Under the pieces are notes generated by a model. That model was not told the DNA's origin. It did no database searches and worked only from the letters and a program-made list of their open reading frames with translations. A stretch of 32,892 nucleotides of DNA from assembly GCA_046484585.1 (NCBI GenBank), contig JAWOIQ010000023.1, forward strand, positions 1 to 32,892, read 5' to 3'. Shown piece by piece: positions 23,361 through 31,793 of the stretch. Source of the stretch: JAGXFP01 sp046484585 (GTDB lineage Bacteria; Desulfobacterota; Desulfobulbia; Desulfobulbales; JAGXFP01). The position numbers and the translations under genes are program-made. Every line of letters begins with the position of its first letter. Positions within the stretch are counted from its first letter, which is position 1.

Positions 23361-25779
23361 AACCGGCCGGCTCGATTTCGGGGTCGTATATGAAAACGCT
23401 GAGTACCGGCAGATGATCGGAGGCAAGCCGGCATTCCCAGTCATTGATGACGCTCTCGCTTATCGGGGCCAAGTGCCGTGAATGGAAAACATGGTCCAGC
23501 CTGAACATTGGATACGAGGAGAAAAAGGTCGGCTCCGGCTGGGTGGCAGGGTAGATTTTCCGGGCGTCCCGCAGTTTTTCGGTGAGCAGATTGTATACGG
23601 CTGAGTTGACGCCCGCATTCAGATCCGCGCAGAAAATCACCGGTTCCGGGACCGGGATCTTGTCGAGCAACCGTTTTTCGATGTGTTGCACCTGGATCAA
23701 TCTCTCTCTTTTAAGCAGGCCCAGATGGGTATTGAACAGATGAACCGGGCCGTGGCGGGTCTCGAACCTGACCCAGATAAGCCCCCTTTGTTCGAGGGGA
23801 TTGGCCATGGTGAGTTGAGGCAGAAAAATGCATCTCATGACCCTGAAGGGAAAGCGGCCCAAAACCGCCAGCCCGTATTCACCTCCCCCGTCCTTAAGAA
23901 TAGGGAAAAAAACGCTTTGCATGTCAAGCTGTTCGGCAATCATCGCGATCTGATCCTGATAGCCGGTGCGCTCCATGTTACGGTCGACTTCCTGAAGGGC
24001 CACGATATCCGGATTGTAACGGTTGATGATCCTGGCAATCCGGGCCGGAAAAAGTTTGCCGTCCATCCCGATGCAACTATGGATGTTATAGGTCATTACC
24101 TTGATGATTTCCGGACCGTAATCGGTTTTTCGCACGGCGGGAACGGGAGCCGGCCGCCTGTTTGCGAGAATGCGCCTGACCTGGCCACGGAGATCAAGGG
24201 GGCGCAGATGGGCCTGATAGCCGGCCTCGGCAAGCTGCGGAATATCCGGGAGAATGACGAATCCCTTGGTCTCATGAGTGCCCGGCCCGCCGTGGGAACC
24301 GTTTTCGATGGGGAAGCTCAGGGTTTCGCCTTCAGGCCGCCAGCCGGAAATAACAAAATCACCGGCGTGTCGATGGCGGCAGAGAACCAGCATGTCTTCG
24401 GTGACTTCCCCGAGAAAGGGGTGATCGGCGCCGAAAGTCTCCAAGGCCTTTTCAGACAGTTCGCCGCTGCCGGAGGGGGTGGTACAGATCACCGTATCGT
24501 CGCGCACATGAAAGACCAGGGGTATTTCCGCCTCCCGGACCAGCCGTTCGGCATAGTCCATCATCTCTCCGGGTGTGGGCCGGAACGGCAGATAGATGTG
24601 GCCCAGCGGCCCCATGGCGGTGATGTGGATTCTGCTGTCGCCGCCCTTGTTCTGGACTCCGGGCGATTCATCCTTTGTGCCGCGCCGCAGAAAAGCCTTG
24701 CTCCGCTGTTGGAGCTTGGCATGGGGAATCATGCTCTCCGGCTCGGCATAGTCGCAATCCTTGAGCACCCCCAGGCTGAACACCTCCCTGATCGCCTCCC
24801 GCAGGGTTCTGCCGGTCCGGATCAAATAGGGTACGACGTCTTCCTGGCCGTGGTCGGAATAGATGAAGATCTGATAGTCCCGTTTATTCGAGCGCATCGC
24901 CTTATTGACCAGATCCTTAATGGTGGCGTCGATACCCTTCAGGGTCCAGAGGGCGAAGGCGGAAGAGGGGTTGCGGCGGTGGGAATGTTCGTCGTAACCG
25001 ATAAAATTCGCATGGATGATCGGCAGGCCCCGGGCGAGGTCAATTTTGACATGCAAACGGACCAGCTCCCGCATGACGATACAGGCGCCGATCCGCGAAA
25101 AGACGAATTTAAATTCCTTATACAGGTTTTTGCGATTGAAAATCCCTCTAAAAAAATCAAAAACCGCCAGTCCCGCTTCCAGCAGAGAGAGCCCGATGAT
25201 CCGGCCGATTTTATCCAGATTACCGAGAAAGAACCAGGCCAGTTTCCTGAGTTTGATATCGCGAAAAATGGAATCGAGGGTCATGGACTGAATGCAGAAA
25301 CGGGCCTCCTCGGCGCCGCCTGCAAAAATATTGGCATAGGAACTGCCGCCGGCAAGCAGGCCTTCATGTTTTTTTTCGAGTTCCCCGGCAAGCTCTTCCA
25401 CCGCCGCCGCGTCGAACATAACTTTTTCCCGGCGCTCTTCACGATTAAAATATTTGAAAGCAGGGACCGCGGTCCTGACCCCGAAAAAAAGCTCAGCCTG
25501 GACGGCCGGCGTGGCCGAAGGCAGCCCGGAATAGAATTTTCTTAAGACAAAATGTTCCTGCTGGATCAGACGCTGCAGAAAGGGCAGCCGTTTTTTGTCA
25601 ATAGCCGCCAGCAACCGGTCATAACCGAGGCCGTCAATCTGGATAATCAACACCCCGGGAGAATGAACCGCGTGCTCGTCGCCGCCACATTTCCTCTTCC
25701 GCAGATGTCGGGCCGCCCATTCGCTGCGGCTTAAAAAGCGGCGGAAACGGTGTATTTTACTGCCCAGGCGGCTAAGCAA
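23359..25779 (-). CDS. Alkaline-phosphatase superfamily / EEP double phosphoesterase fusion
   Basis: An 806-residue protein with two metal-dependent hydrolase domains. Domain 1 (about 40-540) is a type I phosphodiesterase/nucleotide pyrophosphatase-like member of the alkaline phosphatase superfamily: VLIIQIDGLG (metal D49), SATP (nucleophile T90), GYDEHSH (D262, H266), YSDHGQED (D308, H309) and NGSHGGPGTHETKGF. Domain 2 (about 555-800) is an endonuclease/exonuclease/phosphatase: KVMTYNIHSC, DIVALQEVDR, LFNTHLGL, PVIFCADLNAG, RLDHVF, ASDHLPVL. All catalytic residues appear present. No signal peptide is seen. The start is TTG 25779, with GAGG six bases upstream inside the end of the preceding glycosyltransferase gene, so translation is coupled. 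It is probably a phospholipid, glycolipid or lipid-linked phosphodiester hydrolase acting with that glycosyltransferase. Confidence 0.88.
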   Translation of the reverse strand: MLSRLGSKIHRFRRFLSRSEWAARHLRKRKCGGDEHAVHSPGVLIIQIDGLGYDRLLAAIDKKRLPFLQRLIQQEHFVLRKFYSGLPSATPAVQAELFFGVRTAVPAFKYFNREERREKVMFDAAAVEELAGELEKKHEGLLAGGSSYANIFAGGAEEARFCIQSMTLDSIFRDIKLRKLAWFFLGNLDKIGRIIGLSLLEAGLAVFDFFRGIFNRKNLYKEFKFVFSRIGACIVMRELVRLHVKIDLARGLPIIHANFIGYDEHSHRRNPSSAFALWTLKGIDATIKDLVNKAMRSNKRDYQIFIYSDHGQEDVVPYLIRTGRTLREAIREVFSLGVLKDCDYAEPESMIPHAKLQQRSKAFLRRGTKDESPGVQNKGGDSRIHITAMGPLGHIYLPFRPTPGEMMDYAERLVREAEIPLVFHVRDDTVICTTPSGSGELSEKALETFGADHPFLGEVTEDMLVLCRHRHAGDFVISGWRPEGETLSFPIENGSHGGPGTHETKGFVILPDIPQLAEAGYQAHLRPLDLRGQVRRILANRRPAPVPAVRKTDYGPEIIKVMTYNIHSCIGMDGKLFPARIARIINRYNPDIVALQEVDRNMERTGYQDQIAMIAEQLDMQSVFFPILKDGGGEYGLAVLGRFPFRVMRCIFLPQLTMANPLEQRGLIWVRFETRHGPVHLFNTHLGLLKRERLIQVQHIEKRLLDKIPVPEPVIFCADLNAGVNSAVYNLLTEKLRDARKIYPATQPEPTFFSSYPMFRLDHVFHSRHLAPISESVINDWECRLASDHLPVLSVFIYDPEIEPAG

Positions 25780-25782
25780 ATC

Positions 25783-27063
25783 TCACCTCTCCGGCTGATT
25801 CTCCGAGAAAGAGCCGACCGCGGCGGCCGCCTTTTCCTGCAGGAGTTCCCATTCGGTTCTGATTGCCAGCCGGGCCGAATCAAAGATGTCGATTTCGGTG
25901 AGGTGGGGATAATGGCCGCCGACGATGGTTTTCTCATAAAGATCGGCGAGTCTGGCGGCGCATTTCCGCCGGGAAAATCCCCGGGCGGTTGCAAGGGCGT
26001 TACGGCTCCAGCCCTCAAGCCGTTGCCGGTCAGCCAGGGCATCGGCCAGAACCCGGGCAAATTCATCCTCGGAGGCGTCCGCACCAAGCCTGATGCCGTT
26101 GACATCGTCCCGCATGACATCATCGACCCCGGAGGCACTCAAGGCAATGACCGGCGTCGAGGCGGCCATCGCCTCGGCCAGAACCAGCCCCTGGGTTTCG
26201 GAACGGGAGGCGAAGACGAAAATATCGGCGGCGGCATAGCAGTCGGCAAGCTCATTGCCGGTAAAGTTGCCGGGCATGATCAGACGCTCTTCAATATTGT
26301 TATCCCGGAAGATCTCCCTGATATCCGGTTCCGCGTTTCCCCTGCCGGCCACCACGAAACAGGCCGCGGCGTTTTCCTTGATATAGCGGGCCACGGCGCC
26401 TGCCAGAAACGGCAGGTTTTTCTCCCTGGCCAATCTCCCCACATGTCCCACAACCACCACATCCCTGCCGATCCGATGCTTCTGCCGGAAACGCCCGCCA
26501 TCGCCATTTTGAAAAAATTCGAGATCGATGCCGGTGGGAAGGACCTCCACGGCCGATTTCACCCCCCGTTCAATCAGGAGCTTCTTGACGCTGGTGCTGG
26601 GGGCGATCACCTGATTGCAGAGATTGGCGTATTGGGTGGCCAGGTTGATCACAAAGCGCTGCAGAACCTTGGAGTCGAGGGGAACGTAATGGGTGTAATT
26701 TTCATAGAGGGTGTGATGGGTAAAGACCAGTGGCAGGTCAAAGGAGCGGGCGGCGCGCAGGGCCGCGTCCCCGAGCAGAAAGGGGTGATGGCTGTGGATG
26801 ATATCGGCTTTGAATTCCTCGATCGTATCATCGATGATGCCGGGAACCGGGATACGGACCGAAAAATCACTGCCGTTAAAGTTCTGGATCGCCGGAACCC
26901 GGACCACATCCTCGGCAGGTTCACTGTCCATCTCCGCAAAGGTCGGGGCGATTATCCGCACGGCATGGCCGGCCTCGCGCAGGTCCTCGGCAAAGGTCGA
27001 TACCGAGCGGGCGACCCCGCCGACATGGGGCAGGTAGGTATTGGTGAACATGCAGATTTTCAT
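25783..27063 (-). CDS. GT4 family glycosyltransferase
   Basis: A 426-residue GT-B enzyme. The acceptor domain starts MKICMFTNTYLPHVGGVARS with a glycine-rich loop, followed by HSHHPFLLGDAA and FTHHTLYENYTHY. The donor domain has GHVGRLAREKNLPFL (R210, K215) and the E-x7-E motif SRSETQGLVLAEAMA (E289, E297) typical of retaining GT4 enzymes. The closest family resemblance is to the diacylglycerol glucosyltransferase/PimB-like group, suggesting glycolipid synthesis at the inner membrane, but this is inference. ATG 27063 has no clear ribosome binding site; a family B repeat lies directly upstream. The stop overlaps the binding site of the phosphoesterase gene. Confidence 0.9.
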   Translation of the reverse strand: MKICMFTNTYLPHVGGVARSVSTFAEDLREAGHAVRIIAPTFAEMDSEPAEDVVRVPAIQNFNGSDFSVRIPVPGIIDDTIEEFKADIIHSHHPFLLGDAALRAARSFDLPLVFTHHTLYENYTHYVPLDSKVLQRFVINLATQYANLCNQVIAPSTSVKKLLIERGVKSAVEVLPTGIDLEFFQNGDGGRFRQKHRIGRDVVVVGHVGRLAREKNLPFLAGAVARYIKENAAACFVVAGRGNAEPDIREIFRDNNIEERLIMPGNFTGNELADCYAAADIFVFASRSETQGLVLAEAMAASTPVIALSASGVDDVMRDDVNGIRLGADASEDEFARVLADALADRQRLEGWSRNALATARGFSRRKCAARLADLYEKTIVGGHYPHLTEIDIFDSARLAIRTEWELLQEKAAAAVGSFSENQPER

Positions 27064-27069
27064 ATTATA

Positions 27070-27139
27070 TACCCACAGGGCATAAGTTTCGTTTGCACCC
27101 TAAAGGGCATAAAAGCAGACAAGCTGCTCAACTAGAGCT
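27070..27139. repeat. Family B repeat, variant copy
   Basis: ACCCACAGGGCATAAGTTTC, then a second partial start CACCCTAAAGGGCATAAAAG, then CAGACAAGCTGCTCAACT and AGCTTTA. It separates the glycosidase and GT4 genes. Confidence 0.8.
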
Positions 27140-29392
27140 TTATTCTTCGCTTTCAAGGGTGCACCGATAATCGGGAGCGCGGATAATCTTGGTTTTGTAT
27201 CCAGGCAGGGAGGCAATTATCTCCCCGGGCAATTTTTCATACCAGTCGGCGGTAAGGGTCATGATCGGCCGGCTTTCCCGGCAATCTATTTCGACGCTGA
27301 TTTTGCCGAAGGGAGTCAGGGTCGGCCCGTAGGCAAGTTTCTTCTTGCGCTGCACCCATTCGGGCAGAACCCCGCGGCCGATGAAGAGCCGGTCCCCGTC
27401 ATCCATGACGAACATATTGCGGATCAGCATCAGCCATTCCGCCGCCGCCCAGCCGTGCTGGCCATCGCCCATGCAGCCGCCGTCGGTGAGGGGATGAATG
27501 GCCTCGGGCCACTGGCCGGTCGGCGAGGCCAGATCGGCCGCCGAGTTCATTAGCTCCCGGAAGCGGAGATCGCCGGCCCGGAGATAGACCTGAGCCAGTT
27601 CCAGGGTCATGTAGATATTGATCCCGGAATGGATCATGTCCTGGAAGAAACTGCCTTTCTGCATGCAGTTGTGGAGGAGATAGCCGGCGGTGGCCATCAT
27701 TCTCCTGTCGCCCGGGGCCAGGAGTTGCAGGGGGTAATCGGCGACGATGGCGCCGATGGCGCCGGAGTCCAGGCGGCGGTTCGGGGAAGTGGGCACCGCC
27801 TCGCTCTTGATTTCCGCGGCGACCAGGGCGATGCTGTGGAAAAGGTCTTTTTCCATTTCCGTGGCGATCTTCCTGATCTTTTCCTCCTCTTCCTTCAGGC
27901 CCCGGGCCGCCATGGTGTCGGCGGCGCCTTTCAGGCCGGCCACCGCCCAGAAGTCATCCCAGTAATAGTTGTCGTTGGGGCCGAAATGCTCGGCGCTGAA
28001 GCCCGGCGGCAGCAGGCCTTTCACTTTTGGATTTTTTGAGGAGGAAACCCGCTTTTCGTCAAGCCAGCCGGCCCCCTTGATCATCGGCTCCAGCCAGTCG
28101 GAATTGAAGGAGCCGCCGGATAACAGGCGGTAGCGGTTCCAGATCCACAGGACCTGGCCGTTCGAATCCCATTCGCCGTCCTGGGAATGAAAAAAGCCAT
28201 TCCTGGTCTGATGCCCGGCGAAGGTGTCGAGATGCCGGCGGCTTCTCTCCTTAAGACCGATAGCCAGCAGGGCGTTCAGCATGATGCAGGCGTCCCGGAA
28301 CCAGAACCGGTTGTAGGTGTAGGGACCGGGGATGATGCTGCCGGCCGAGAGATGGATCAAGGTGCGGGTGGCGGTGTCGTAGAGGAACTTGATCCGGGGG
28401 TCGGGGATCTGCAGGTCCGCGGCTTCTTTTTCCGCTTCAGACCAGCTTCTTGAAGCGGTCAGCCCGGGAAAATCCTCGGAAGGGGGCAGCGGCACCGAAA
28501 GGGCGAAATTTTTCCTGGTCTCATAGGCCTCGATCCTGTGGAATGCCGCCGAGGTGACCATGCCGATCCGGCAGGTTTTTTCCGTGGTTGAAGACTCTTC
28601 GCCCAGCCGGAAAAAGACGTCACCTTCCCGATAGTCGGAAAAGAGAATTTTTTCCGGTTTTTCCGCCAACAGAACCCTGGTCTCGTTGTTTACCAGCCAG
28701 CCGTTTTCATTTTTCAGCAGAGCGGCTTTTTCGATAAACTGCACCCCTTCCGGATTATAGGGCCGCAACGTGAAAATCAGCCAGCCGCTGACCGAGGAGT
28801 TGACCCTGGCCGTCAGCTTAAAGACGGCCCCGCTCGAATCAATCTCCATAAAGGCCTCGGTGGTCAAGCTCGCCGTTTCCGTCTCGCTGCGGGAGATGAC
28901 CCGGCGGTTCGCGTCATCCCGGAGCTGCTGATCGACGTTTTTGAGCCTGGAAGGAAGTATTTTGCCGCCTTGATCGTCCAGAAACCAGCAGTCGATCGAC
29001 CAGCCGTCATGCAAGGGAGTCGCCAGACCGTGGGGATCGACAATGGGATAGATGGGCAGGTCCGGCTGGCCCACCGCGGTCCAGTTCCGATGGGTGAGAT
29101 TGATATGGGAGAATGAAAAGGCCCGCGGAATGAATGAGGGATCACGGGGATTGAACTGCCGTTCCACCCAGTAGGGCCAGACCCAGTCGAGATTGTGCTG
29201 GATCGCCTTGGTATTCAGAAGACCCCGGGCATGAAAGATAAACCCGGCCCGCAGGAGCTCGATCGGCTCCTGAACCTCGGAGGGCTGGGCGAAACTCCTG
29301 ATCCGGGCCGCCACCGACAGGGGATCGATTACGTCGAAACGCCTTGCAGCCAACCGCAGCAGGATTTTCCAGGGAAATAACCGGTTAAGCAT
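27140..29392 (-). CDS. GH15/GDB1-like six-hairpin glycosidase
   Basis: A 750-residue protein. The N-terminal 330 residues look like a beta-rich domain (SGWLIFTLRPYNPEGVQFIE). The C-terminal part is an (alpha/alpha)6 barrel: PGPYTYNRFWFRDACIMLNA (about 345-364), GEWDSNGQVLWIWNRY (about 395-410), NDNYYWDDFWAVAGLKG and PTGQWPEAIHPLTDGGCMGD (about 650-670). These resemble glycogen-debranching (COG3408) and glucoamylase-like hydrolases; the acidic residues in EWDSNGQ and WPEAIH could be catalytic. No signal peptide, so it is cytoplasmic or membrane-associated. ATG 29392 has GGGGAG nine bases upstream. It is the first gene of a three-gene minus-strand set with the GT4 and phosphoesterase genes. The substrate could be glycogen, maltooligosaccharide or a glycolipid. 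Confidence 0.8.
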   Translation of the reverse strand: MLNRLFPWKILLRLAARRFDVIDPLSVAARIRSFAQPSEVQEPIELLRAGFIFHARGLLNTKAIQHNLDWVWPYWVERQFNPRDPSFIPRAFSFSHINLTHRNWTAVGQPDLPIYPIVDPHGLATPLHDGWSIDCWFLDDQGGKILPSRLKNVDQQLRDDANRRVISRSETETASLTTEAFMEIDSSGAVFKLTARVNSSVSGWLIFTLRPYNPEGVQFIEKAALLKNENGWLVNNETRVLLAEKPEKILFSDYREGDVFFRLGEESSTTEKTCRIGMVTSAAFHRIEAYETRKNFALSVPLPPSEDFPGLTASRSWSEAEKEAADLQIPDPRIKFLYDTATRTLIHLSAGSIIPGPYTYNRFWFRDACIMLNALLAIGLKERSRRHLDTFAGHQTRNGFFHSQDGEWDSNGQVLWIWNRYRLLSGGSFNSDWLEPMIKGAGWLDEKRVSSSKNPKVKGLLPPGFSAEHFGPNDNYYWDDFWAVAGLKGAADTMAARGLKEEEEKIRKIATEMEKDLFHSIALVAAEIKSEAVPTSPNRRLDSGAIGAIVADYPLQLLAPGDRRMMATAGYLLHNCMQKGSFFQDMIHSGINIYMTLELAQVYLRAGDLRFRELMNSAADLASPTGQWPEAIHPLTDGGCMGDGQHGWAAAEWLMLIRNMFVMDDGDRLFIGRGVLPEWVQRKKKLAYGPTLTPFGKISVEIDCRESRPIMTLTADWYEKLPGEIIASLPGYKTKIIRAPDYRCTLESEE

Positions 29393-29469
29393 AAAGTCTG
29401 ACTCCCCTTTCGATATTTACTGATCCGAGTACACCGGGTTTGCCAAGTTCACACCCCACCCCCATCACA

Positions 29470-29510
29470 CTCTCACTCCTAACCCCTCACTCCTCACTCC
29501 TCACTCCTCT
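29470..29510. repeat. Tandem CACTCCT repeat
   Basis: Four or five copies of the heptamer CACTCCT, three of them in direct tandem, lie between the glycosidase gene and the DUF1566 gene. The last units supply the stop codon and the final two Glu codons of the DUF1566 protein. Confidence 0.85.
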
Positions 29511-30538
29511 AACCCCTCCATACTGACCGGCCAGACATAAAAGCCCCGATCCTTTTTAAACCCCACCCCAAGGGCGCCCTTTTCCAGATAGAGGGCCCAG
29601 GCCCAGTCGGTTTCAAAAAAGCTGGTGGTCGAGGACCAGTAAGTCTCCCCCAGATTAATAAAGGGGTTATCTTCCGCCAGGGCCGGGCTGTACCGCGAAC
29701 AATCGATCAGCGCTTCGAGGACCCTGATATTCGGCAGCCGCCACCCTTTTCTGCCGTCAACGCCGACCTTGTTAAGTTCCTCGACGGCCGCCAGGGCCTC
29801 CCGCCAGCTGACCGGTCCCTTGGTCAAATCAGCATCCTTAAGCCAGACCAGCCCGGTCAGCCGGTCGGTAACCGTTTCATTTTCGGCAATGAAACGTGGC
29901 GCCGGCATCGATACCCCGAGCCGGAATTCGCCGTCCTGCCCCGTGCCGGTGCAGTCGATTGCCCCGCCCTTCTCATCATAACAGTCGACCTGACCGCTTC
30001 GGGCCAGAACCGGAGACCCTTCGCCCCGCACCGGCCAGACCAGGTAGTATTGATCTTTCCTGCCATAGAACATCCGCGCCCCTTCGAGATGGACATACCA
30101 CGCATAGGCGGGATTGATCGCCGCGCTGGTCGAAGTCCAGTACCAGCCGAGGAAGTAATTCTCGAAGGGATGACCGGCGGGCAGGGCCGGCTTCCTCGTC
30201 CCGTAAGCCATCAGGCTGTGAAGTTCCCGGCGATTGGGCAGGCGCCAGTCGCCGTGGCCGAAAAGATTTTCGTCATTCAGCCCTTTGACGTAGTCCAGCG
30301 ATTCCTGCCAGGTCAGGGGGAATTCATTGAGATTGGCGTTTTTGGACCAGCAAAGCCCGGTGAGCCGGTCCCGGACGATATCGCCTTCCACCTCGAAACG
30401 CGAATCCGGCCAGGCCAGGCCGAACCGGTCGGTACCGTCCTGGCCGGCCCCCTCGCACGGGATCTCGTTGCCATCCTGGTCGTAGCATCTGGCCTGCCCG
30501 GTTTGCAGGGGTTTTAATCGGGACATATCGATCCGCAA
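29501..30538 (-). CDS. Tandem DUF1566 (Lcl-type) protein
   Basis: A 345-residue protein with two copies of the DUF1566 (Lcl C-terminal) domain. Copy 1 (about 15-175) has CYDQDGNEIPCEGAGQDG, RLTGLCWSKNANL, WRLPNRRELHSL and YYLVWPVRG. Copy 2 (about 180-340) has CYDEKGGAIDCTGTGQDG, RLTGLVWLKDADL, WRLPNIRVLEALID and YVWPVSMEG. The paired cysteines at the start of each copy probably form a disulphide, though no classical signal peptide is seen. The fold belongs to the C-type-lectin-like group and is usually surface-exposed or periplasmic; the ligand is unknown. The start is TTG 30538 with GGAGG four bases upstream, located in the end of the preceding gene, so the two are translationally coupled. 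Confidence 0.85.
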   Translation of the reverse strand: MRIDMSRLKPLQTGQARCYDQDGNEIPCEGAGQDGTDRFGLAWPDSRFEVEGDIVRDRLTGLCWSKNANLNEFPLTWQESLDYVKGLNDENLFGHGDWRLPNRRELHSLMAYGTRKPALPAGHPFENYFLGWYWTSTSAAINPAYAWYVHLEGARMFYGRKDQYYLVWPVRGEGSPVLARSGQVDCYDEKGGAIDCTGTGQDGEFRLGVSMPAPRFIAENETVTDRLTGLVWLKDADLTKGPVSWREALAAVEELNKVGVDGRKGWRLPNIRVLEALIDCSRYSPALAEDNPFINLGETYWSSTTSFFETDWAWALYLEKGALGVGFKKDRGFYVWPVSMEGLEE

Positions 30539-30539
30539 A

Positions 30540-30995
30540 TCACCTCCGCCGCCAGCCCCGCCAGACCGGATATCCGTTCCCGTCCCGAAGCTTCAGGACA
30601 TCTTCACCCATGCCGACCTCCTGCGCGATAATGGCCGGCTGGCCGTCAAAAATTATCCGGGAGCCCTTGACTTCGACCTTGTCCCCCGGCTCAATGACAA
30701 TTTCCTGGTTCTCAATAAACCAGGCCGGACCAAGGTGTACGGAAATCATTTTGCCGTCCACCCCCCGGAGGCCGAGATGGACGCCGGGAGACATTCCCTT
30801 CCTCGGGATGACTTGACCGACCTCAACCACTTCGCCGCTGATCGTTTCCACGGTGGCCGGATCGTACATCCTGCCATAGGAGCCTCCCATGCCCCAGCCG
30901 CCCCCTCTGCCCATCCTCTGCCCGGAAGATTCTGCAACGGAAAACACCAGCAGAGCGAACATAGTCGCGATTATAAACCCGGTTTCAGCTTTCAT
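30540..30995 (-). CDS. Exported OB-fold-like small protein
   Basis: A 151-residue protein from ATG 30995, chosen because AGAGG lies eight bases upstream; GTG 31004 overlaps that site. A signal peptide (KAETGFIIATMFALLVFSVA) is followed by a Gly/Met/Arg-rich segment (QRMGRGGGWGMGGSYGRM) and a compact beta-rich domain: TVETISGEVVEVGQVIP, VHLGLRGVDGKMISVHLGPA, IEPGDKVEVKGSRI and PAIIAQEVGMGEDVLKLRD. This is the pattern of small OB-fold-like exported proteins of unknown function. It ends WRGWRRR. It is coupled to the DUF1566 gene (TGA followed one base later by TTG), suggesting a shared envelope role. Confidence 0.8.
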   Translation of the reverse strand: MKAETGFIIATMFALLVFSVAESSGQRMGRGGGWGMGGSYGRMYDPATVETISGEVVEVGQVIPRKGMSPGVHLGLRGVDGKMISVHLGPAWFIENQEIVIEPGDKVEVKGSRIIFDGQPAIIAQEVGMGEDVLKLRDGNGYPVWRGWRRR

Positions 30996-31099
30996 CCCAA
31001 GCACCTCTCAAAAGCAATGATTTATCCCAACCTCTTATTTAATCATACAATCAGACGAAGGATTTTTGAAAACGATTTATCGGCTTTCGAAAGCGGAAC

Positions 31100-31133
31100 A
31101 AAAAAAGGGCGGCCGAAGTCAATCCGGCCGCCC
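31100..31133 (-). terminator. Rho-independent terminator
   Basis: GGGCGGCCG (minus arm, 31133-31125) pairs with CGGCCGCCC (31115-31107), followed by seven T residues on the minus strand. It probably ends the feoB/zinc-ribbon transcript, insulating the OB-fold gene. Confidence 0.88.
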
Positions 31134-31233
31134 CCTCTGGAACTATCCCAGGTGGTTATGATTTAATCCTTAATCCTCTGCCGGGAGCCCTGAAAGGCGG
31201 CGGGGCAATTTTTTCCGGTGCTCCGTTGATGGG

Positions 31234-31319
31234 TACTGGATTCCGGCTTACAACATGCCGGAATGACATTTAATATGCCGGGGCCGTCATTCCCGCACGT
31301 TTTTAGCGGGAATCCAGAA
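31234..31319. repeat. Two REP-like palindromes
   Basis: 31234-31267 is TACTGGATTCCGGCTTACAA with CATGCCGGAATGAC. 31286-31319 is GTCATTCCCGCACGTTTTTA with GCGGGAATCCAGA. They face each other in opposite orientation, as REP pairs often do. Confidence 0.87.
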
Positions 31320-31427
31320 GTTGAAGCTGAGTTTCATATAGAGCCACTATATGATTTGAATCTCCATGTCGGCGGCGGGCAATTGGAGTCTGTTTCATAG
31401 CCATAAATCATTGATCCGAAGCCGCGC

Positions 31428-31625
31428 TCAACTCCGCCGCTGGCATTTGCCGCAGCCGCTGCACCCCGAGGCCCAGGGGATCTCGGCCATACAGCGCGAA
31501 CAGATCAGGGCGTGGGGCCGGTCGAGGACGCAGCCGCATTCCGGACAATTACGCAGTTCGGCCTCACCGTGACGGGAAACCTTCCGCCCATCCCCACCCT
31601 TTATTTTTATTCCAAGAAAGGTCAT
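31428..31625 (-). CDS. Small zinc-ribbon protein downstream of feoB
   Basis: A 65-residue protein from ATG 31625, with GGAG nine bases upstream. The second half is a cysteine-rich double-knuckle: NCPECGCVLDRPHALICSRC (CxxC ... CxxC, about residues 27-45) followed by SGCSGCGKC, eight or nine cysteines in all. The first four should bind zinc; the terminal CxxCxxC is unusual for a simple zinc ribbon and could bind iron or another metal. It lies on the same strand as feoB, 168 bases downstream with a palindromic repeat between. A role in iron uptake or regulation is only an inference from position. Confidence 0.7.
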   Translation of the reverse strand: MTFLGIKIKGGDGRKVSRHGEAELRNCPECGCVLDRPHALICSRCMAEIPWASGCSGCGKCQRRS

Positions 31626-31667
31626 AAGTCATATCTCCGGTCATGCACAAATGCATCGTGTTATTCG

Positions 31668-31790
31668 ATCAGTATCAGTTACGAGTCCAGGTTGCCGAGA
31701 ATGCAAGGAAGAGGGCATTCGGCCATACTTTGGGTATGCCGATTGCCCTCTGGCGCCGCAAATCGGTGAGATCGACTCGCAAATAATCCT
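31668..31790. repeat. Palindromic repeat after feoB
   Basis: GAGGGCATTCGGCCATAC pairs with GTATGCCGATTGCCCTC around TTTGG, flanked by weaker outer arms (ACGAGTCC ... GACTCGC). It starts directly after the feoB stop codon and is of the same design as 7967-8115, 12283-12370 and 23200-23360. Confidence 0.75.
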
Positions 31791-31793
31791 GCT

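Larger units (their letters stand above)
30996..31427. other. Intergenic region with terminator and REP elements
   Basis: No gene is seen in these 430 bases. It contains a minus-strand terminator (31100-31133) and two REP palindromes (31234-31319). The short stretch TTGAAGCTGAGTTTCATATA (31321) resembles an end of the family B repeat. Confidence 0.7.

Noticed and set aside
23683..25545. 620-codon plus-strand open frame
   Set aside because: It is the antisense shadow of the phosphoesterase fusion, whose minus-strand frame has complete catalytic motifs.
25750..27135. 461-codon plus-strand open frame
   Set aside because: Antisense to the GT4 gene; no recognisable motifs and wrong codon pattern, while the minus strand has R210/K215 and E-x7-E.
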